Origin: Pelotomaculum sp. UBA1371
GTDB lineage: Bacteria; Bacillota; Desulfotomaculia; Desulfotomaculales; Pelotomaculaceae
NCBI GenBank assembly: GCA_002305915.1
Contig: DBRJ01000004.1
Coordinates: 92,742-156,741, forward strand
DNA length: 64,000 nt
Reading direction: 5' to 3'
Every line of letters begins with the position of its first letter. Position 1 is the first letter of the stretch. Positions 9,155 through 19,557 of this stretch are shown here, piece after piece. The notes under the pieces were generated by a model. The model was given only the letters and a program-made list of their open reading frames with translations, ran no database searches and was not told the DNA's origin. Made by a program: the position numbers and the translations under genes.

Positions 9155-10531
9155 GTGATTAAGTTCAAAATGTATCTACCATCAAATCCTGTTCCAGGCT
9201 CCTCAAAAAAATATGTTATTGTGGTCGGGGCCGGACTGGCTGGAGCTGAAGCAGCCTGGCAGGCGGCGAACAACGGAGCCAGGGTAAAACTCTACGAAAT
9301 GAGACCGAAAAAACAAACACCCGCCCACAATACCGGAGAATTTGCCGAACTGGTCTGCAGCAATTCATTTCGCGCCGCTGCCCTTGAAAATGCAGTTGGC
9401 ATATTAAAGGAAGAAATGAGGCTGCTTGGTTCCCTGATTATGACCTGTGCGGATAAAACCAGGGTCCCAGCCGGTGGAGCACTGGCTGTGGATAGGGAAC
9501 TTTTTGCCGCCTGTGTAACGGAAAAGTTAAGCCGGCATAACCGGATTGAAATATACCGCGAGGAAGTAACCGGAATTCCGGAGGGCGAGGCGGTAATCAT
9601 TGCCACCGGTCCCCTGACCTCTGCTGAACTGGCTGATAATATCCGTTCCTTTACCGGTGAGAACTATCTTTATTTTTACGACGCTGTGGCGCCGGTTGTT
9701 ACCAGTGAATCCATTAACATGGATAAAGTTTTTCGCTCTTCGCGTTACGGCAAGGGAGAAGCCGCCTATTTGAACTGCCCCATGGACAAATCCCAGTATG
9801 AAATTTTCCGGGAAGCTCTTTGCAAGGCGGAACAAGCGCCAAGGAAAGAGTTTGACAAAGTACGGCATTTCGAGGGTTGCATGCCCGTTGAGGTCCTGGC
9901 TGGACGAGGGGAAAAGACACTGCTTTTCGGTCCTTTAAAACCTGTAGGTCTGACGGATCCCCGGACAGGCAGGCGCCCTTATGCGGTGGTGCAGCTGAGG
10001 CAGGAAAACGCCGCCGGTACCCTGTATAATCTAGTGGGGTTTCAAACAAGCCTTAAATGGAGCGAGCAAACCCGTGTTTTTCGTCTAATCCCGGGTTTGG
10101 AAAAGGCCGAATTCGTCAGGCTGGGTGTTATGCACAGAAACACCTACATCAACTCACCGGTCTTACTGAATCCGACTTTTGAGACCAAAAAAAAGCAAGG
10201 GCTGTTTTTTGCCGGCCAGATAACCGGTGTGGAGGGTTATGTGGAATCGGCGGCATCCGGCCTGATGGCAGGAATCAACGCCGCCCGTCTACTGGCTGGA
10301 AAAGAACTGCTGATATTCCCCGGAAACACGGCCCATGGCTCCCTGGCCCATTATCTAACATCCGCAGATCCTGCACATTTCCAACCCATGAACGTGAATT
10401 TCGGTCTTTTCCCGGCCCGGGATGACAAAGTCAAGGATAAGAAAGAAGATCACAAAAGAATTGCAAAAAATGCCCTGGAAGCAATTGAGTCCTTTAAGCT
10501 GAGCGCAAGACTCAACCTGATAGAAAAATAA
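9155..10531 (+). CDS. trmFO: tRNA (uracil-54-C5)-methyltransferase, folate/FAD-dependent
   Basis: TrmFO makes ribothymidine at position 54 of tRNA using methylene-tetrahydrofolate and FADH2. The N-terminal FAD-binding motif [14 protein letters not shown] is followed by YEMRP and the ELVCSNSFR segment; the C-terminal FAD contact [22 protein letters not shown] is typical. The 458 residues include a short extra N-terminal segment before the Rossmann strand. The start is a GTG with a weak ribosome site, and an in-frame ATG six codons later is possible. It lies between topA and xerC, as in Bacillus. Confidence 0.95.
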   Translation: MIKFKMYLPSNPVPGSSKKYVIVVGAGLAGAEAAWQAANNGARVKLYEMRPKKQTPAHNTGEFAELVCSNSFRAAALENAVGILKEEMRLLGSLIMTCADKTRVPAGGALAVDRELFAACVTEKLSRHNRIEIYREEVTGIPEGEAVIIATGPLTSAELADNIRSFTGENYLYFYDAVAPVVTSESINMDKVFRSSRYGKGEAAYLNCPMDKSQYEIFREALCKAEQAPRKEFDKVRHFEGCMPVEVLAGRGEKTLLFGPLKPVGLTDPRTGRRPYAVVQLRQENAAGTLYNLVGFQTSLKWSEQTRVFRLIPGLEKAEFVRLGVMHRNTYINSPVLLNPTFETKKKQGLFFAGQITGVEGYVESAASGLMAGINAARLLAGKELLIFPGNTAHGSLAHYLTSADPAHFQPMNVNFGLFPARDDKVKDKKEDHKRIAKNALEAIESFKLSARLNLIEK

Positions 10532-10552
10532 ACTGCTTGTTTTTGAGGAAGC

Positions 10553-11527
10553 ATGTATACGCATATTGATAATTATTTAATTTATCTTAAAGTAGAAAAA
10601 AACGCCTCCCCCAAAACCATTGAAAGCTATCAGAAGGATTTTTTCAGGGGGCTGGATTTTTTTGCGGCATTTTTACACAAAGAAGACCATGCTGTTCTTC
10701 CGTCTGAAATCGACCACCGGGTCTTTCGCCACTACCTGGCTTTTTTAAATGAACAGGGGCTGGCCCGGACTACCATAGCCAGGCACCTGGCGGCCTGGCG
10801 CTCCCTCTACCGCTATCTTCAACGGGAAGGGATTATCGGGGACAACCCGCTGAAAAGGGTGGCAAGCCCCAAGCTGGGCAGGAAACTGCCTCAGTTTCTC
10901 TTTGAGAACGAAGCCCAGGCCCTGGTCGAGTCGCCGGACTTAAGCCAGCCCCTTGGCCTGCGTGACAGAGCCCTTTTGGAGACACTTTATGCCGGAGGAC
11001 TGAGGATAAGTGAGTTGGTGTCCCTGGATACCGGAAATCTAGATCTGGCAGCAGGCTACGTAAGAATCACAGGCAAAAGGTCCAAAGAAAGGATGGTACC
11101 CCTGGGCTCCAAAGCCGTTGAAGCCTTGAGCAAATACCTCCGGGAGGCACGGCCCGGGCTTTTGGCCAACCGGAGCATAAATAAAGGCCAGCAGGCGCCG
11201 CAAACCGGAGAATCGCCAACAATACCCCTGCCGGTTAAACTAAACAGCGCCGTATTCTTGAACCGGTGGGGAAACCGGCTTTCCAGCCGGGGCGTCCGCA
11301 AAATAATTAATAAATACGTGGAAAAAATTAGCCTGGAGAAAAACATCAGCCCCCATACCCTGCGTCATTCATTTGCCACTCACCTTCTCAACGCCGGCGC
11401 CGACCTTCGCCTGGTGCAGGAACTTTTAGGTCATACAAGGCTTACCAGCACGCAATTGTATACTCATGTAACCAGTGAGCGTCTGAAACAGGTCTACATA
11501 AAATCCCACCCGCGTGCTAAGGAATAA
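10553..11527 (+). CDS. xerC: Tyrosine recombinase XerC
   Basis: This 324-residue tyrosine recombinase has an N-terminal SAM-like core-binding domain (about 1-95) and a catalytic domain. The catalytic set is complete: Arg151 (GGLRISEL), the lysine of GKRSKER, His268 and Arg271 ([11 protein letters not shown]), His294 (LLGHTRL) and Tyr303 (LYTHV). An insertion of about 30 residues (roughly 203-233) sits between the lysine hairpin and the HxxR motif. Its place between trmFO and hslV matches XerC/CodV, which resolves chromosome dimers. There is no sign that it belongs to a mobile element. Confidence 0.93.
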   Translation: MYTHIDNYLIYLKVEKNASPKTIESYQKDFFRGLDFFAAFLHKEDHAVLPSEIDHRVFRHYLAFLNEQGLARTTIARHLAAWRSLYRYLQREGIIGDNPLKRVASPKLGRKLPQFLFENEAQALVESPDLSQPLGLRDRALLETLYAGGLRISELVSLDTGNLDLAAGYVRITGKRSKERMVPLGSKAVEALSKYLREARPGLLANRSINKGQQAPQTGESPTIPLPVKLNSAVFLNRWGNRLSSRGVRKIINKYVEKISLEKNISPHTLRHSFATHLLNAGADLRLVQELLGHTRLTSTQLYTHVTSERLKQVYIKSHPRAKE

Positions 11528-11574
11528 ATAGTTGTGATTTTATAATTTTCTATTCATCTGGAAGGGGGATTAAC

Positions 11575-12105
11575 ATGTTTCACGCCACTACCATCGTTGC
11601 CGTGAAAAGAAACGGGAAAGTCGCAGTTGCCGGGGACGGACAGGTCACCTTCGCCCAAAACACTATAATTAAAAAGAGCGCCAAAAAAATCAGGCGTCTT
11701 TATAAAAATAAAATTGTTGCCGGTTTTGCCGGGTCCGTAGCAGATGCCTTTACACTCTTTGAGAAATTCGAGGGTAAACTGGAAGAATACCACGGTAACC
11801 TGCAGAGGGCGGCCGTTGAACTGGCCAAGGAGTGGCGTACCGACAAAATTCTCCGACGGCTTGAAGCCCTCATGATTGTGGCCTCCAGTGAAAATTTTTA
11901 TATTATCTCCGGATCAGGCGAGGTCATTGAGCCTGATGACGGTGTTAGCGCTATCGGCTCCGGCGGGCCTTTTGCCCTGGCAGCGGCCCGGGCTTTGATC
12001 AAGCACACCTCCATGGAGGCAAAGGATATTGTTCAAGAAGCCCTGACAATTGCATCGGAGATTTGCATCTATACAAACAATCAGATCATCGTTGAAGAGC
12101 TTTAA
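11575..12105 (+). CDS. hslV: ATP-dependent protease proteolytic subunit HslV
   Basis: HslV forms the double-hexamer peptidase of the HslUV protease. The N-terminus is [10 protein letters not shown], so the presumed nucleophile is Thr5 after removal of a four-residue leader, like the short extension of Bacillus CodW. GDGQVTF and [14 protein letters not shown] are family motifs. At 176 residues it has the normal length. The ribosome site is GAAGGGGG. hslU follows after about 115 bases. Confidence 0.95.
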   Translation: MFHATTIVAVKRNGKVAVAGDGQVTFAQNTIIKKSAKKIRRLYKNKIVAGFAGSVADAFTLFEKFEGKLEEYHGNLQRAAVELAKEWRTDKILRRLEALMIVASSENFYIISGSGEVIEPDDGVSAIGSGGPFALAAARALIKHTSMEAKDIVQEALTIASEICIYTNNQIIVEEL

Positions 12106-12219
12106 GTCAATTATCCTGAGACCATAAGGCGCCAGGCGCACATCTTCAGCAAGAAGCCTTTACTTTTAGATTTTATAAGATAATGCCGGATAAATACCGA
12201 AAATCATGGGGGTCTTAGC

Positions 12220-13614
12220 ATGGAACATCTGACACCACGCCGTATTGTTGAAGAACTCGATAAATATATCGTGGGGCAGAAAAACGCCAAAAAGGCAGTT
12301 GCCGTAGCCCTGCGCAACCGCTATCGCCGCAGGAAGCTTCCGGAAGATTTTAAGGACGAGGTAATACCGAAAAATATTCTGATGATCGGACCTACGGGAG
12401 TGGGTAAAACTGAAATTGCCCGCCGCCTGGCCAGGCTCGTTAAAGCGCCCTTTGTCAAGGTTGAAGCTACGAAGTTCACTGAAGTGGGTTATGTGGGCAG
12501 GGACGTTGAGGGAATGGTTCGTGACCTGGTTGAAACGTCCATCCGGATGGTTAAGCAGGAAAAGCTGGCAACAGTTGAAGACAAGGCAAAAATCATTGCT
12601 GATGAGAAAATTGTTGAACTTCTGGCGCCTTATCCGTTGCAGGAAAAACAACCCCGCAATCCTTTGGAAATGCTTTTCGGAACAACAAAAACCTCTGAAC
12701 CCCACGATGCCGCACAGGAACAGCGGACCAGGCGGGTAGAATTTGAGAGGGAAATTTTAAGGGAAAAACTGGCCAGGGGAGAACTGGAAAATGAAACCCT
12801 GGAAATAGAAGTGGAAGATAATAAACCCCCGATGCTTGAAGTATTCACCGGGTCCGGCATGGAAGAGATGGGAATTAACCTTCAGGATATGCTAGGTGGT
12901 TTAATTCCCAAGAAAAAACGCAGCCGCAGGGTCACAGTTAAAGAAGCCCGCATTATTCTTGCTCAGCAGGAAGCTCAGAAGTTGATTGACATGGACGAGG
13001 TTATTTCCATGGCGATCAAGAGGGCAGAAGAAGAAGGTATCATTTTTCTGGATGAAATTGATAAAATTGCGGGCAAAGAAGGACAGGGACCGGATGTATC
13101 CAGAGGAGGGGTACAGCGCGATATTCTGCCTATTGTAGAAGGTTCCACTGTGGTTACAAAATATGGTCCGGTTAAAACCGACCATATCCTTTTTATCGCG
13201 GCAGGAGCTTTCCACATATCAAAACCCTCTGACCTGATCCCCGAACTCCAGGGCCGTTTCCCGATCCGTGTCGAACTTGAAAGCCTGACACGTGAGGATT
13301 TTCAACAAATATTGACAGAACCAAGAAACGCCTTAATCAAGCAATACACCGAATTACTTGCCACAGAAGGCGTTACAGTTAAATTTTCACAAAATTCACT
13401 TGTGGAAATTGCAAAAATCGCTTATACTGTTAATGAACAAAAAGAGAATATCGGCGCCCGGCGACTGCACACAATTCTGGAAAAGTTGCTGGAGGATATC
13501 TCTTTTGAAGCCCCGGAGTTGGCAGGCCAGGTGATTGATATCAGTGAGGAGATTATTGTAGAAAAATTGGGTCATTTGGTGAAATATGAAGATTTGAGTC
13601 GCTATATACTGTAG
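12220..13614 (+). CDS. hslU: ATP-dependent protease ATPase subunit HslU
   Basis: This AAA+ unfoldase drives substrates into HslV. Walker A is GPTGVGKT (57-64) and Walker B is LDEID (277-281). The I-domain lies between them and is rich in charged residues. The C-terminal LSRYIL tail is the docking peptide that activates HslV. The 464 residues agree with the family. The gene lies 20 bases upstream of codY, and the xerC-hslV-hslU-codY order is the conserved codVWXY operon of Bacillus. Confidence 0.96.
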   Translation: MEHLTPRRIVEELDKYIVGQKNAKKAVAVALRNRYRRRKLPEDFKDEVIPKNILMIGPTGVGKTEIARRLARLVKAPFVKVEATKFTEVGYVGRDVEGMVRDLVETSIRMVKQEKLATVEDKAKIIADEKIVELLAPYPLQEKQPRNPLEMLFGTTKTSEPHDAAQEQRTRRVEFEREILREKLARGELENETLEIEVEDNKPPMLEVFTGSGMEEMGINLQDMLGGLIPKKKRSRRVTVKEARIILAQQEAQKLIDMDEVISMAIKRAEEEGIIFLDEIDKIAGKEGQGPDVSRGGVQRDILPIVEGSTVVTKYGPVKTDHILFIAAGAFHISKPSDLIPELQGRFPIRVELESLTREDFQQILTEPRNALIKQYTELLATEGVTVKFSQNSLVEIAKIAYTVNEQKENIGARRLHTILEKLLEDISFEAPELAGQVIDISEEIIVEKLGHLVKYEDLSRYIL

Positions 13615-13634
13615 ACTAGAGGGAAGGGTTTAAA

Positions 13635-14420
13635 ATGAGAGCATTACTGGAAAAAACAAGGGCCATCAACAAGTTGCTTCAAAAATCAGCAGGTCATAAC
13701 GTCGATTTTAATGAAGTAGCCGAAGTTCTGAGCGAAAACATCGGAGCGAGCATATATATTCTCGATCGCAAGGGAAGAGTTTTCGGTTACACCTATCTCA
13801 AAGGCTGGACCTGTGATATTATGAAAGACATTGTTGAAGGCCAGGGTGGTTTCCCTGAGGACTATAATGAAAGCCTGTTGAAAATCAATGAAACTTATGC
13901 TAATTTCTGTCAAACAAAGAATTTGTGCGTTTTTGAAAACAAGCAGAGGTGCCCTTTTAACAATAAAATAACAACAACGGTACCGATAATCGGCGGGGGA
14001 ACGCGTCTGGGTACGCTGGTCCTGGCCAAGTTTGACAATTTTTTCACCGATGAGGATCTGGTGCTGGGCGAATACGGAGCTACTGTTGTGGGCATGGAGA
14101 TCCTGCGGGCAAGGACTGAAAAGATGGAGGAGGAAGCCAGGAAGAGGGCTGCTGTTCAAATTGCCCTGGGTACCCTTTCCTATTCAGAGATGGATGCAGT
14201 ACAGCACATCTTTGAGCAACTGGAAGGTGAAGAGGGTCTTCTGGTAGCCAGTAAAATCGCTGATCGTGTCGGAATTACCCGCTCGGTAATTGTAAATGCC
14301 CTGAGAAAGTTTGAAAGCGCCGGCGTGATCGAGTCAAAATCCCTGGGTATGAAAGGGACTTACATCCGCGTTTTAAATGACCGGTTGCTTGAGGAACTGG
14401 AAAGGATTAAGCAGCATTAG
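13635..14420 (+). CDS. codY: GTP-sensing transcriptional regulator CodY
   Basis: CodY represses or activates starvation genes in response to GTP and branched-chain amino acids. The 261 residues divide into an N-terminal GAF-like domain (about 1-155) and a C-terminal winged helix-turn-helix. The latter contains the near-invariant [20 protein letters not shown] and [11 protein letters not shown] segments. It is the last gene of the codVWXY-type operon. A hairpin follows before rpsB. CodY is restricted to Firmicutes, which supports the taxonomic reading. Confidence 0.97.
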   Translation: MRALLEKTRAINKLLQKSAGHNVDFNEVAEVLSENIGASIYILDRKGRVFGYTYLKGWTCDIMKDIVEGQGGFPEDYNESLLKINETYANFCQTKNLCVFENKQRCPFNNKITTTVPIIGGGTRLGTLVLAKFDNFFTDEDLVLGEYGATVVGMEILRARTEKMEEEARKRAAVQIALGTLSYSEMDAVQHIFEQLEGEEGLLVASKIADRVGITRSVIVNALRKFESAGVIESKSLGMKGTYIRVLNDRLLEELERIKQH

Positions 14421-14453
14421 GGTTATTGTTTTTAAAGAACCTGGAAATCAATT

Positions 14454-14495
14454 TTACAGCCCCGCCTTGCGCCGGGGCTGTAACTGTGTTAAAAT
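14454..14495 (+). promoter_or_regulatory. Hairpin after codY overlapping a possible rpsB promoter
   Basis: TTACAGCCCCG (14454-14464) and CGGGGCTGTAA (14473-14483) form a strong GC stem with an 8-base loop but no following U-tract. TTGCGC at 14467-14472 and TAAAAT at 14490-14495 are 17 bases apart and fit a vegetative promoter for rpsB. The stem could therefore be a weak terminator or part of the leader. This is read from sequence only. Confidence 0.4.
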
Positions 14496-14609
14496 ACAAA
14501 ATGGTGTGAATTACACACGCTGCTGGATTCTTGCAACGGTTCCCTTCCGGGTCTTGCAGAAAATGAAGGCAGCGGAGGACCAAAACCATGGGGGAGGAGG
14601 TGTAATTAC

Positions 14610-15308
14610 TTGGCTGTCATTTCCATGAAGCAACTATTAGAAGCTGGTGTTCACTTCGGCCACCAAACCCGCCGCTGGAATCCCAAAATGGCACCTTACA
14701 TCTTTACTGACCGCAATGGCATCTATATTATAGATCTGCAAAAAACAGTTAAAAAGGTTGAGGAAGCTTACAATTTTGTTAAACAGCTTTCCAGTGATGG
14801 AGATACAATTCTCTTCGTCGGTACAAAGAAGCAGGCTCAGGAAGCCGTTCGGGAAGAAGCTGAACGTTGTAGTATGTTTTATGTAAACCAGCGCTGGCTG
14901 GGCGGTATGCTCACCAATTTCCAAACCATTAGACGCCGGATCGACCGTCTGCATGAACTGGAAAAAATGGAGGCAAACGGCACCCTTGAAGTTTTGCCCA
15001 AAAAAGAAGTTGCCGAATTAATGCACGAAAGGGATAAATTGCAAAAATTCCTGGGCGGTATCAAGGAGATGCGGCGTCTACCGGGAGCCTTGTTTGTAAT
15101 CGATCCGCGGAAAGAACGGATTGCCGTAGCTGAAGCACGTAAACTGGGCATTCCCATTGTTGCAATTGTAGATACCAACTGCGATCCGGACGAAGTAGAC
15201 TACGTCATCCCCGGTAATGATGACGCCATCAGGGCGGTCCGCCTTTTGACCGGCAAGATGGCGGAAGCTGTTCTTGAAGGCCGGCAGGGAGAACAGCTTG
15301 CAGAATAA
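14610..15308 (+). CDS. rpsB: 30S ribosomal protein S2
   Basis: S2 is a small-subunit protein needed for S1 and initiation-complete 30S particles. [25 protein letters not shown] at the start and the [48 protein letters not shown] region are diagnostic, and 232 residues is the normal length. It starts at TTG after a strong GGGGGAGGAGGTG site. tsf follows after a terminator, as in most bacteria. Confidence 0.98.
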   Translation: MAVISMKQLLEAGVHFGHQTRRWNPKMAPYIFTDRNGIYIIDLQKTVKKVEEAYNFVKQLSSDGDTILFVGTKKQAQEAVREEAERCSMFYVNQRWLGGMLTNFQTIRRRIDRLHELEKMEANGTLEVLPKKEVAELMHERDKLQKFLGGIKEMRRLPGALFVIDPRKERIAVAEARKLGIPIVAIVDTNCDPDEVDYVIPGNDDAIRAVRLLTGKMAEAVLEGRQGEQLAE

Positions 15309-15318
15309 TTGAGAAGAC

Positions 15319-15363
15319 AGGTGGGGGTGAGTCTTTTGGCAAGGTAACCCCTGCCTTTTTTAC
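15319..15363 (+). terminator. Terminator/attenuator between rpsB and tsf
   Basis: AGGTGGGGGT (15319-15328) pairs with ACCCCTGCCT (15347-15356), ten base pairs including two G-U, and runs into seven T residues. It may partly terminate rpsB transcripts; tsf could have its own promoter in the following 95 bases. Confidence 0.65.
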
Positions 15364-15457
15364 TGCCTTTAGTTATGACATTTTGATTGACCCTTTAAAA
15401 TCCTGGATATACTATTTTAAAGGAAAATGATGTAAATACAAAGGAGGCAAATCCAAT

Positions 15458-16117
15458 ATGTCTGTACCAGCCAGTCTGGTCAAGGAACTCCGGGAGCGTA
15501 CCGGAGCAGGAATGATGGATTGCAAGAGAGCGCTTGCAGAAACTGGCGGCGATCTGGAAAAAGCAGCTGACTACCTTAGAGAGAAAGGCCTGGCTGCAGC
15601 AGCTAAAAAAGCCGGCAGAATAGCCGCGGAAGGACTCGTGGAAGCTTACATACACGGCGCCGGCAAAATTGGGGTTCTGGTGGAAGTGAATTGCGAAACC
15701 GACTTTGTGGCTAAAACGGATGAATTTAAAACTCTAGTTCGTGATATCGCTATGCAAATCGCTGCTTCAAAACCGGAATATATCAGGCGGGAAGAAGTTT
15801 CATCCGAGACGCTTGAAAAAGAAAAGGCAATTTTGCGGGCTCAGGCTCTCAACGAAGGTAAACCGCAAAAGATCGTCGACAAAATGGTTGAAGGAAGGAT
15901 TGACAAGTATTATAAGGAAGTATGCCTTTTAGAACAGCCTTTTATAAAGAACCCGGATCAAACTGTGCAACAGCTCCTGACTGAGAAAATTGCCAAGATT
16001 GGTGAGAATATCAGCGTCAGACGGTTTGCCCGTTTTGAGCTTGGTGAGGGGTTAGAGAAGAAAAAGTCCGACATCGCTGCCGAGGTGGAAGAGGCAACAC
16101 GAAATGTTTGCAAATAG
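15458..16117 (+). CDS. tsf: Translation elongation factor Ts
   Basis: EF-Ts exchanges the nucleotide on EF-Tu. The N-terminal UBA-like module with [20 protein letters not shown] and the [12 protein letters not shown] motif are diagnostic. At 219 residues it is the short one-core form common in Firmicutes and Thermus, rather than the roughly 280-residue enterobacterial form. The ATG follows AAAGGAGG. pyrH and frr follow in the standard order. Confidence 0.97.
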   Translation: MSVPASLVKELRERTGAGMMDCKRALAETGGDLEKAADYLREKGLAAAAKKAGRIAAEGLVEAYIHGAGKIGVLVEVNCETDFVAKTDEFKTLVRDIAMQIAASKPEYIRREEVSSETLEKEKAILRAQALNEGKPQKIVDKMVEGRIDKYYKEVCLLEQPFIKNPDQTVQQLLTEKIAKIGENISVRRFARFELGEGLEKKKSDIAAEVEEATRNVCK

Positions 16118-16186
16118 AATTAAATAAAAGGATTTTTAAGTTAAACTGTAGAATAACTCTGGGAAGACTGGAGGTTTCCTGTCTTT

Positions 16187-16930
16187 ATGGTTGCACCAAA
16201 ATACTGGCGAATTGTTCTGAAGTTGAGTGGCGAAGCTCTGGCCGGTTCCCTTGGTTATGGAATCGATCCCGATGTGGTAAACACAATAGCCAGGCAGATC
16301 AAAGAAGTGGTAGAACATAGGGTGCAGATATCCGTCGTAGTTGGTGGAGGTAATATCTGGCGGGGTGTCGCCGGAAGCGCCAAGGGAATGGACCGGGCAA
16401 CAGCTGACTACATGGGAATGCTGGCAACTGTAATGAACTCCCTGGCACTTCAAGACGCGCTTCAAAAACATGGTGTTGATACCCGGACCCAGACAGCAAT
16501 TGAAATGAAAGAAGTGGCTGAACCTTATATCAGGCGGCGGGCCATAAGACATATGGAAAAAGGCAGGGTAGTCATTTTTGCCGCCGGCACGGGAAATCCA
16601 TATTTCTCCACAGACACAACCGCCGCCCTGAGGGCAGCTGAAATTGAAGCTCAGGTTATTTTAATGGCCAAGCGGGTAGACGGTGTCTATGACAGCGACC
16701 CGCTTAAAAATCCCAATGCTAAAATGTTCAAGCAACTATCGTACATTGATATGTTGAACAAGGGTCTTGGTGTTATGGATGCTACTGCAGCTTCTTTGTG
16801 TATGGATAATAATATTCCCGTAATTGTTTTTGATTTAAACCAGGCTGGTAATATTATGAGAGCTGTGTTTGGCGAAAAAATTGGGACATATATCGGAGGT
16901 GAGTTAAATGACAACCACGGAAATCCTTAA
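16187..16930 (+). CDS. pyrH: UMP kinase
   Basis: This bacterial UMP kinase belongs to the amino-acid kinase fold and makes UDP for pyrimidine nucleotides. The motifs [38 protein letters not shown] and [12 protein letters not shown] are all present in 247 residues. Its last 23 bases overlap frr, whose ribosome site (GGAGGTG) lies inside pyrH, which suggests coupled translation. Confidence 0.97.
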   Translation: MVAPKYWRIVLKLSGEALAGSLGYGIDPDVVNTIARQIKEVVEHRVQISVVVGGGNIWRGVAGSAKGMDRATADYMGMLATVMNSLALQDALQKHGVDTRTQTAIEMKEVAEPYIRRRAIRHMEKGRVVIFAAGTGNPYFSTDTTAALRAAEIEAQVILMAKRVDGVYDSDPLKNPNAKMFKQLSYIDMLNKGLGVMDATAASLCMDNNIPVIVFDLNQAGNIMRAVFGEKIGTYIGGELNDNHGNP

Positions 16931-17468
16931 AGAAGCCGAAGGTAATATGAAAAAAACTGTTGAAGTGGTTAAGAAGGAGTTCGCCTCAATGCGTGCAGGA
17001 CGAGCTACTCCGGCCCTCCTGGATAAAATAATGGTCAATTACTACGGGACTCCGACACCTGTCAATCAACTTGCAAATATTTCCGTTCCCGAGGCCAGAC
17101 TACTGGTTATCCAGCCCTGGGACAAAACCGCCCTGCCCGAAATCGAGAAGGCTATCTTAAAGTCTGATCTGGGTATTAACCCTGCCAGTGACGGCGTCGT
17201 TATCCGCCTGGCAGTTCCGCAACTAACCCGGGAAAGGCGGGTTGAGCTGATGAAAGTCATCAAAAAGAAAGCGGAAGAGGGCCGCGTGGCCATACGGAAT
17301 ATCCGTCGTGACACAAACGATCAACTGAAATCCCAGCAAAAAGAGGGCAATATTTCTGAAGATGAGTTGAAGCGCAAACAGGAAGATGTTCAGAAAATGA
17401 CGGACCGGATGATCAAAGATATTGACAACCTTTTAGCCAATAAGGAACAGGAGATTATGCAGGTATAG
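16908..17468 (+). CDS. frr: Ribosome recycling factor
   Basis: With EF-G, RRF splits post-termination ribosomes. The 186-residue sequence shows the family's [29 protein letters not shown] block and the conserved RRDTNDQLK segment near residue 132. It overlaps the end of pyrH and ends exactly one base before the ATG of the PASTA-like/ferredoxin gene. Confidence 0.97.
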   Translation: MTTTEILKEAEGNMKKTVEVVKKEFASMRAGRATPALLDKIMVNYYGTPTPVNQLANISVPEARLLVIQPWDKTALPEIEKAILKSDLGINPASDGVVIRLAVPQLTRERRVELMKVIKKKAEEGRVAIRNIRRDTNDQLKSQQKEGNISEDELKRKQEDVQKMTDRMIKDIDNLLANKEQEIMQV

Positions 17469-17846
17469 ATGGACGTGGTACCGGACATTACCGGCTTTGA
17501 ATTAAGCAAGGCGCTTGAGCTATGCAAAACCTCCGGCTATGAAATAGAAATCATGTTCACCCGGCCTTATAAGGTACAACCGGTAGGGAAACCGAGGGTT
17601 ATACGCTTTCATAGGGTCTCTAAAAATAAAGGGGTGATCACTGTGGCCTTCGAAGAAAAACGAAAGGAGGTGGATAAAGTGGCATACAAAATTACAGAGG
17701 AATGCCTTGCCTGTGGTTCCTGCCTGGATGCCTGTCCTGTTGGAGCAATTAGCGAAGGTGATATTTATAAGATCGATCCGGATAAATGTGAGAGTTGTGG
17801 TGCTTGCGCTGACGTTTGCCCCACCGGAGCCATTGTCGAAGAGTAA
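17469..17846 (+). CDS. PASTA-like domain fused in frame to a 2[4Fe-4S] ferredoxin
   Basis: The 125-residue frame starts directly after the frr stop. Residues about 3-60 look like one PASTA repeat (VPDITGFELSKALEL, then alternating strands). Residues 71-125 form a complete bacterial-type ferredoxin: CLACGSC...C from Cys79 and CESCGAC...C near residue 104, each followed by PxGAI. There is no stop between the two halves. An AAGGAGGTG site inside the frame lies 7 bases before an in-frame GTG at 17679, so the 55-residue ferredoxin is probably also, or mainly, made on its own. The upstream half may then be a separate small gene whose stop was lost. Roles: electron carrier for the ferredoxin half; unknown for the PASTA-like half. 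Confidence 0.8.
   Translation: MDVVPDITGFELSKALELCKTSGYEIEIMFTRPYKVQPVGKPRVIRFHRVSKNKGVITVAFEEKRKEVDKVAYKITEECLACGSCLDACPVGAISEGDIYKIDPDKCESCGACADVCPTGAIVEE
17664..17681 (+). promoter_or_regulatory. Internal ribosome binding site and GTG start for the ferredoxin
   Basis: AAAGGAGGTG (17664-17673) is a near-perfect Shine-Dalgarno lying in frame within the fused gene, followed by ATAAA-type spacing and GTG at 17679-17681. The protein from here begins MAYKITEECLACG, the normal N-terminus of clostridial ferredoxins. It decides that the ferredoxin can be translated independently. Confidence 0.7.
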
Positions 17847-17852
17847 CGGGTG

Positions 17853-17876
17853 GACCCCCTCACATCTGAGGGGGTC
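17853..17876 (+). terminator. Strong hairpin after the ferredoxin gene
   Basis: GACCCCCTCA (17853-17862) and TGAGGGGGTC (17867-17876) pair perfectly with a 4-base loop. No U-tract follows, so it may protect the upstream mRNA 3' end or act as a weak terminator before uppS. Confidence 0.55.
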
Positions 17877-17926
17877 ATTACATAGGTATGTCTCAAGGGT
17901 GATTCCAGAGGAGGCAAAATTTTTTC

Positions 17927-18748
17927 ATGTTTAACCAAATAGTCCGCTTCTGGCGCCGAAAAGACACCGAAGGTTGCGCTGAGGCCGAAGTTAACAAACT
18001 TATCAAGAAAATTGATAAAAATAAACTGCCCGGCCACATAGCTATTATCATGGACGGTAATGGACGCTGGGCCCTGCGCCGGGGCTTGACCCGTTCCTTT
18101 GGACACAGGGCAGGAGTAGAATCCTTAAGAGATATTGTGCGGCTCTGTTCCGATCTGGGCATCGGTTTTCTAACATTATACGCCTTTTCCACAGAAAACT
18201 GGAAAAGGCCCCAGGAAGAAATCAACATATTAATGGATCTGCTAGTTGAGTACTTCTATAAGGAAATAGACGAACTATGTCAAAACGGTGTCCGGGTGCA
18301 TCCTATCGGCAGGCTTGCAGAACTGCCGGCTTCTGCAAGGAAGGCCATCGACATGGCTGTGCAACGCACCAGGGAGAATAAAGGCCTGACCATGAACCTT
18401 GCCTTAAACTACGGTGGACGGAACGAAATTGTAGATGCCGTCCGGGCAATTGCTGCCAAAATTGCTAATGACAGACTCAGTATCGAACAAATTGGCGAAA
18501 AAGTTATCTCGGATCATCTTTATACAGCCGGTCAACCGGATCCTGATCTCTTGATTCGCCCCTCCGGTGACTTGCGCATCAGCAATTTTTTGCTCTGGCA
18601 GCTGGCTTATACGGAGTTCTGGTTTTCTTCCGTGATGTGGCCCGACTTTCGACGTATTCACATCTTGCAGGCACTGGTTGATTATCAGCAGCGTGAACGC
18701 CGTTTCGGAGGGCTGAACAAAGGGACTAACAACCTGACAGGTCGGTGA
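17927..18748 (+). CDS. uppS: Undecaprenyl diphosphate synthase (isoprenyl transferase)
   Basis: This cis-prenyltransferase makes undecaprenyl diphosphate, the lipid carrier for peptidoglycan. HIAIIMDGNGRWA carries the catalytic Asp43; LTLYAFSTENWKRP and the substrate-binding IRPSGDLRISNFLLWQ (usually RTSGE) follow. It has 273 residues with an N-terminal extension of about 35 residues. The ribosome site is GAGGAGG. cdsA starts four bases after its stop, so the genes are cotranscribed. Confidence 0.96.
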   Translation: MFNQIVRFWRRKDTEGCAEAEVNKLIKKIDKNKLPGHIAIIMDGNGRWALRRGLTRSFGHRAGVESLRDIVRLCSDLGIGFLTLYAFSTENWKRPQEEINILMDLLVEYFYKEIDELCQNGVRVHPIGRLAELPASARKAIDMAVQRTRENKGLTMNLALNYGGRNEIVDAVRAIAAKIANDRLSIEQIGEKVISDHLYTAGQPDPDLLIRPSGDLRISNFLLWQLAYTEFWFSSVMWPDFRRIHILQALVDYQQRERRFGGLNKGTNNLTGR

Positions 18749-18752
18749 AAAT

Positions 18753-19544
18753 GTGCTCGGGCAAAGAGTCTTAAGTGCCCTGGTTGGAATCCCGCTGATC
18801 ATTCTGGCAGTTTGGTACGGGGGTATTCCCCTGTTGCTTCTGATCAGCCTGTTAATCATCCTGGGCATCAAGGAAATAACGGAATTACTGACCAAGTTGG
18901 GATTAAAGCCGTTATTCTGGCTAGCCTCTGCGGGTGGCTTAATCCTCATTGGCGGCGCATATCTTTATAGTAACGGATATCCCGGTCCGACCATAACAAT
19001 CATTTTATTTCTGCATCTGATCGCCACGGTCACCTTTTACCCCCGTTATTCGCTGCTGGATGGAGCCGGGACCCTGATGGGCACGCTTTACGTGGGATTA
19101 CTGAGTTATGTATATCTCCTGAGAATGCTGCCAGACGGATGGATTTGGCTTATTTTTATGCTCGCTGGAACCTGGGCCTGTGATACTTCAGCTTACTTTG
19201 TGGGCAAAAGCTTCGGCAAGAGAAGGCTGGCTCCAGTACTGAGCCCCAAGAAGACGCTGGAAGGAGCTCTGGGAGGGTTGCTGGGAAGTGTTCTGGTCAG
19301 CTATTTGTTTTCTTCTTATATTTATCCTTTTTTATCCATGCCAAAGATGCTTTTACTGGGACTAATGGTTGGAATAGCGGCAGAAGTGGGTGACCTGCTC
19401 GAATCAGCTTTTAAGAGAGAAGCCGGGATCAAGGACTCCAGCAGGCTGATCCCCGGCCACGGCGGAATTCTGGACCGCATCGACAGCGCCCTGTTTACAG
19501 CACCCCTTGTCTATTATTTTGTTGTATTATTCATAATAAGCTGA
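18753..19544 (+). CDS. cdsA: Phosphatidate cytidylyltransferase
   Basis: CDP-diacylglycerol synthase makes the activated intermediate for phospholipids. It is a membrane protein with about seven hydrophobic segments. The C-terminal signature GHGGILDRIDSALFTAPLVY is complete, and FGKRRLAPVLSPKKTLEGALGG precedes it. The GTG start lies just after the uppS stop. uppS-cdsA-dxr-rseP is the usual order, here interrupted by a permease-like gene. Confidence 0.95.
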   Translation: MLGQRVLSALVGIPLIILAVWYGGIPLLLLISLLIILGIKEITELLTKLGLKPLFWLASAGGLILIGGAYLYSNGYPGPTITIILFLHLIATVTFYPRYSLLDGAGTLMGTLYVGLLSYVYLLRMLPDGWIWLIFMLAGTWACDTSAYFVGKSFGKRRLAPVLSPKKTLEGALGGLLGSVLVSYLFSSYIYPFLSMPKMLLLGLMVGIAAEVGDLLESAFKREAGIKDSSRLIPGHGGILDRIDSALFTAPLVYYFVVLFIIS

Positions 19545-19557
19545 GGTGACAGCCCCG

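Noticed and set aside
10553..11527. Tyrosine recombinase as integrase of a mobile element
   Set aside because: Position between trmFO and hslV and the full XerC pattern make it the housekeeping recombinase.
12166..12705. 179-codon minus-strand open frame opposite hslU
   Set aside because: It lies entirely opposite the well-supported hslU coding sequence and shows no family motif or ribosome site.
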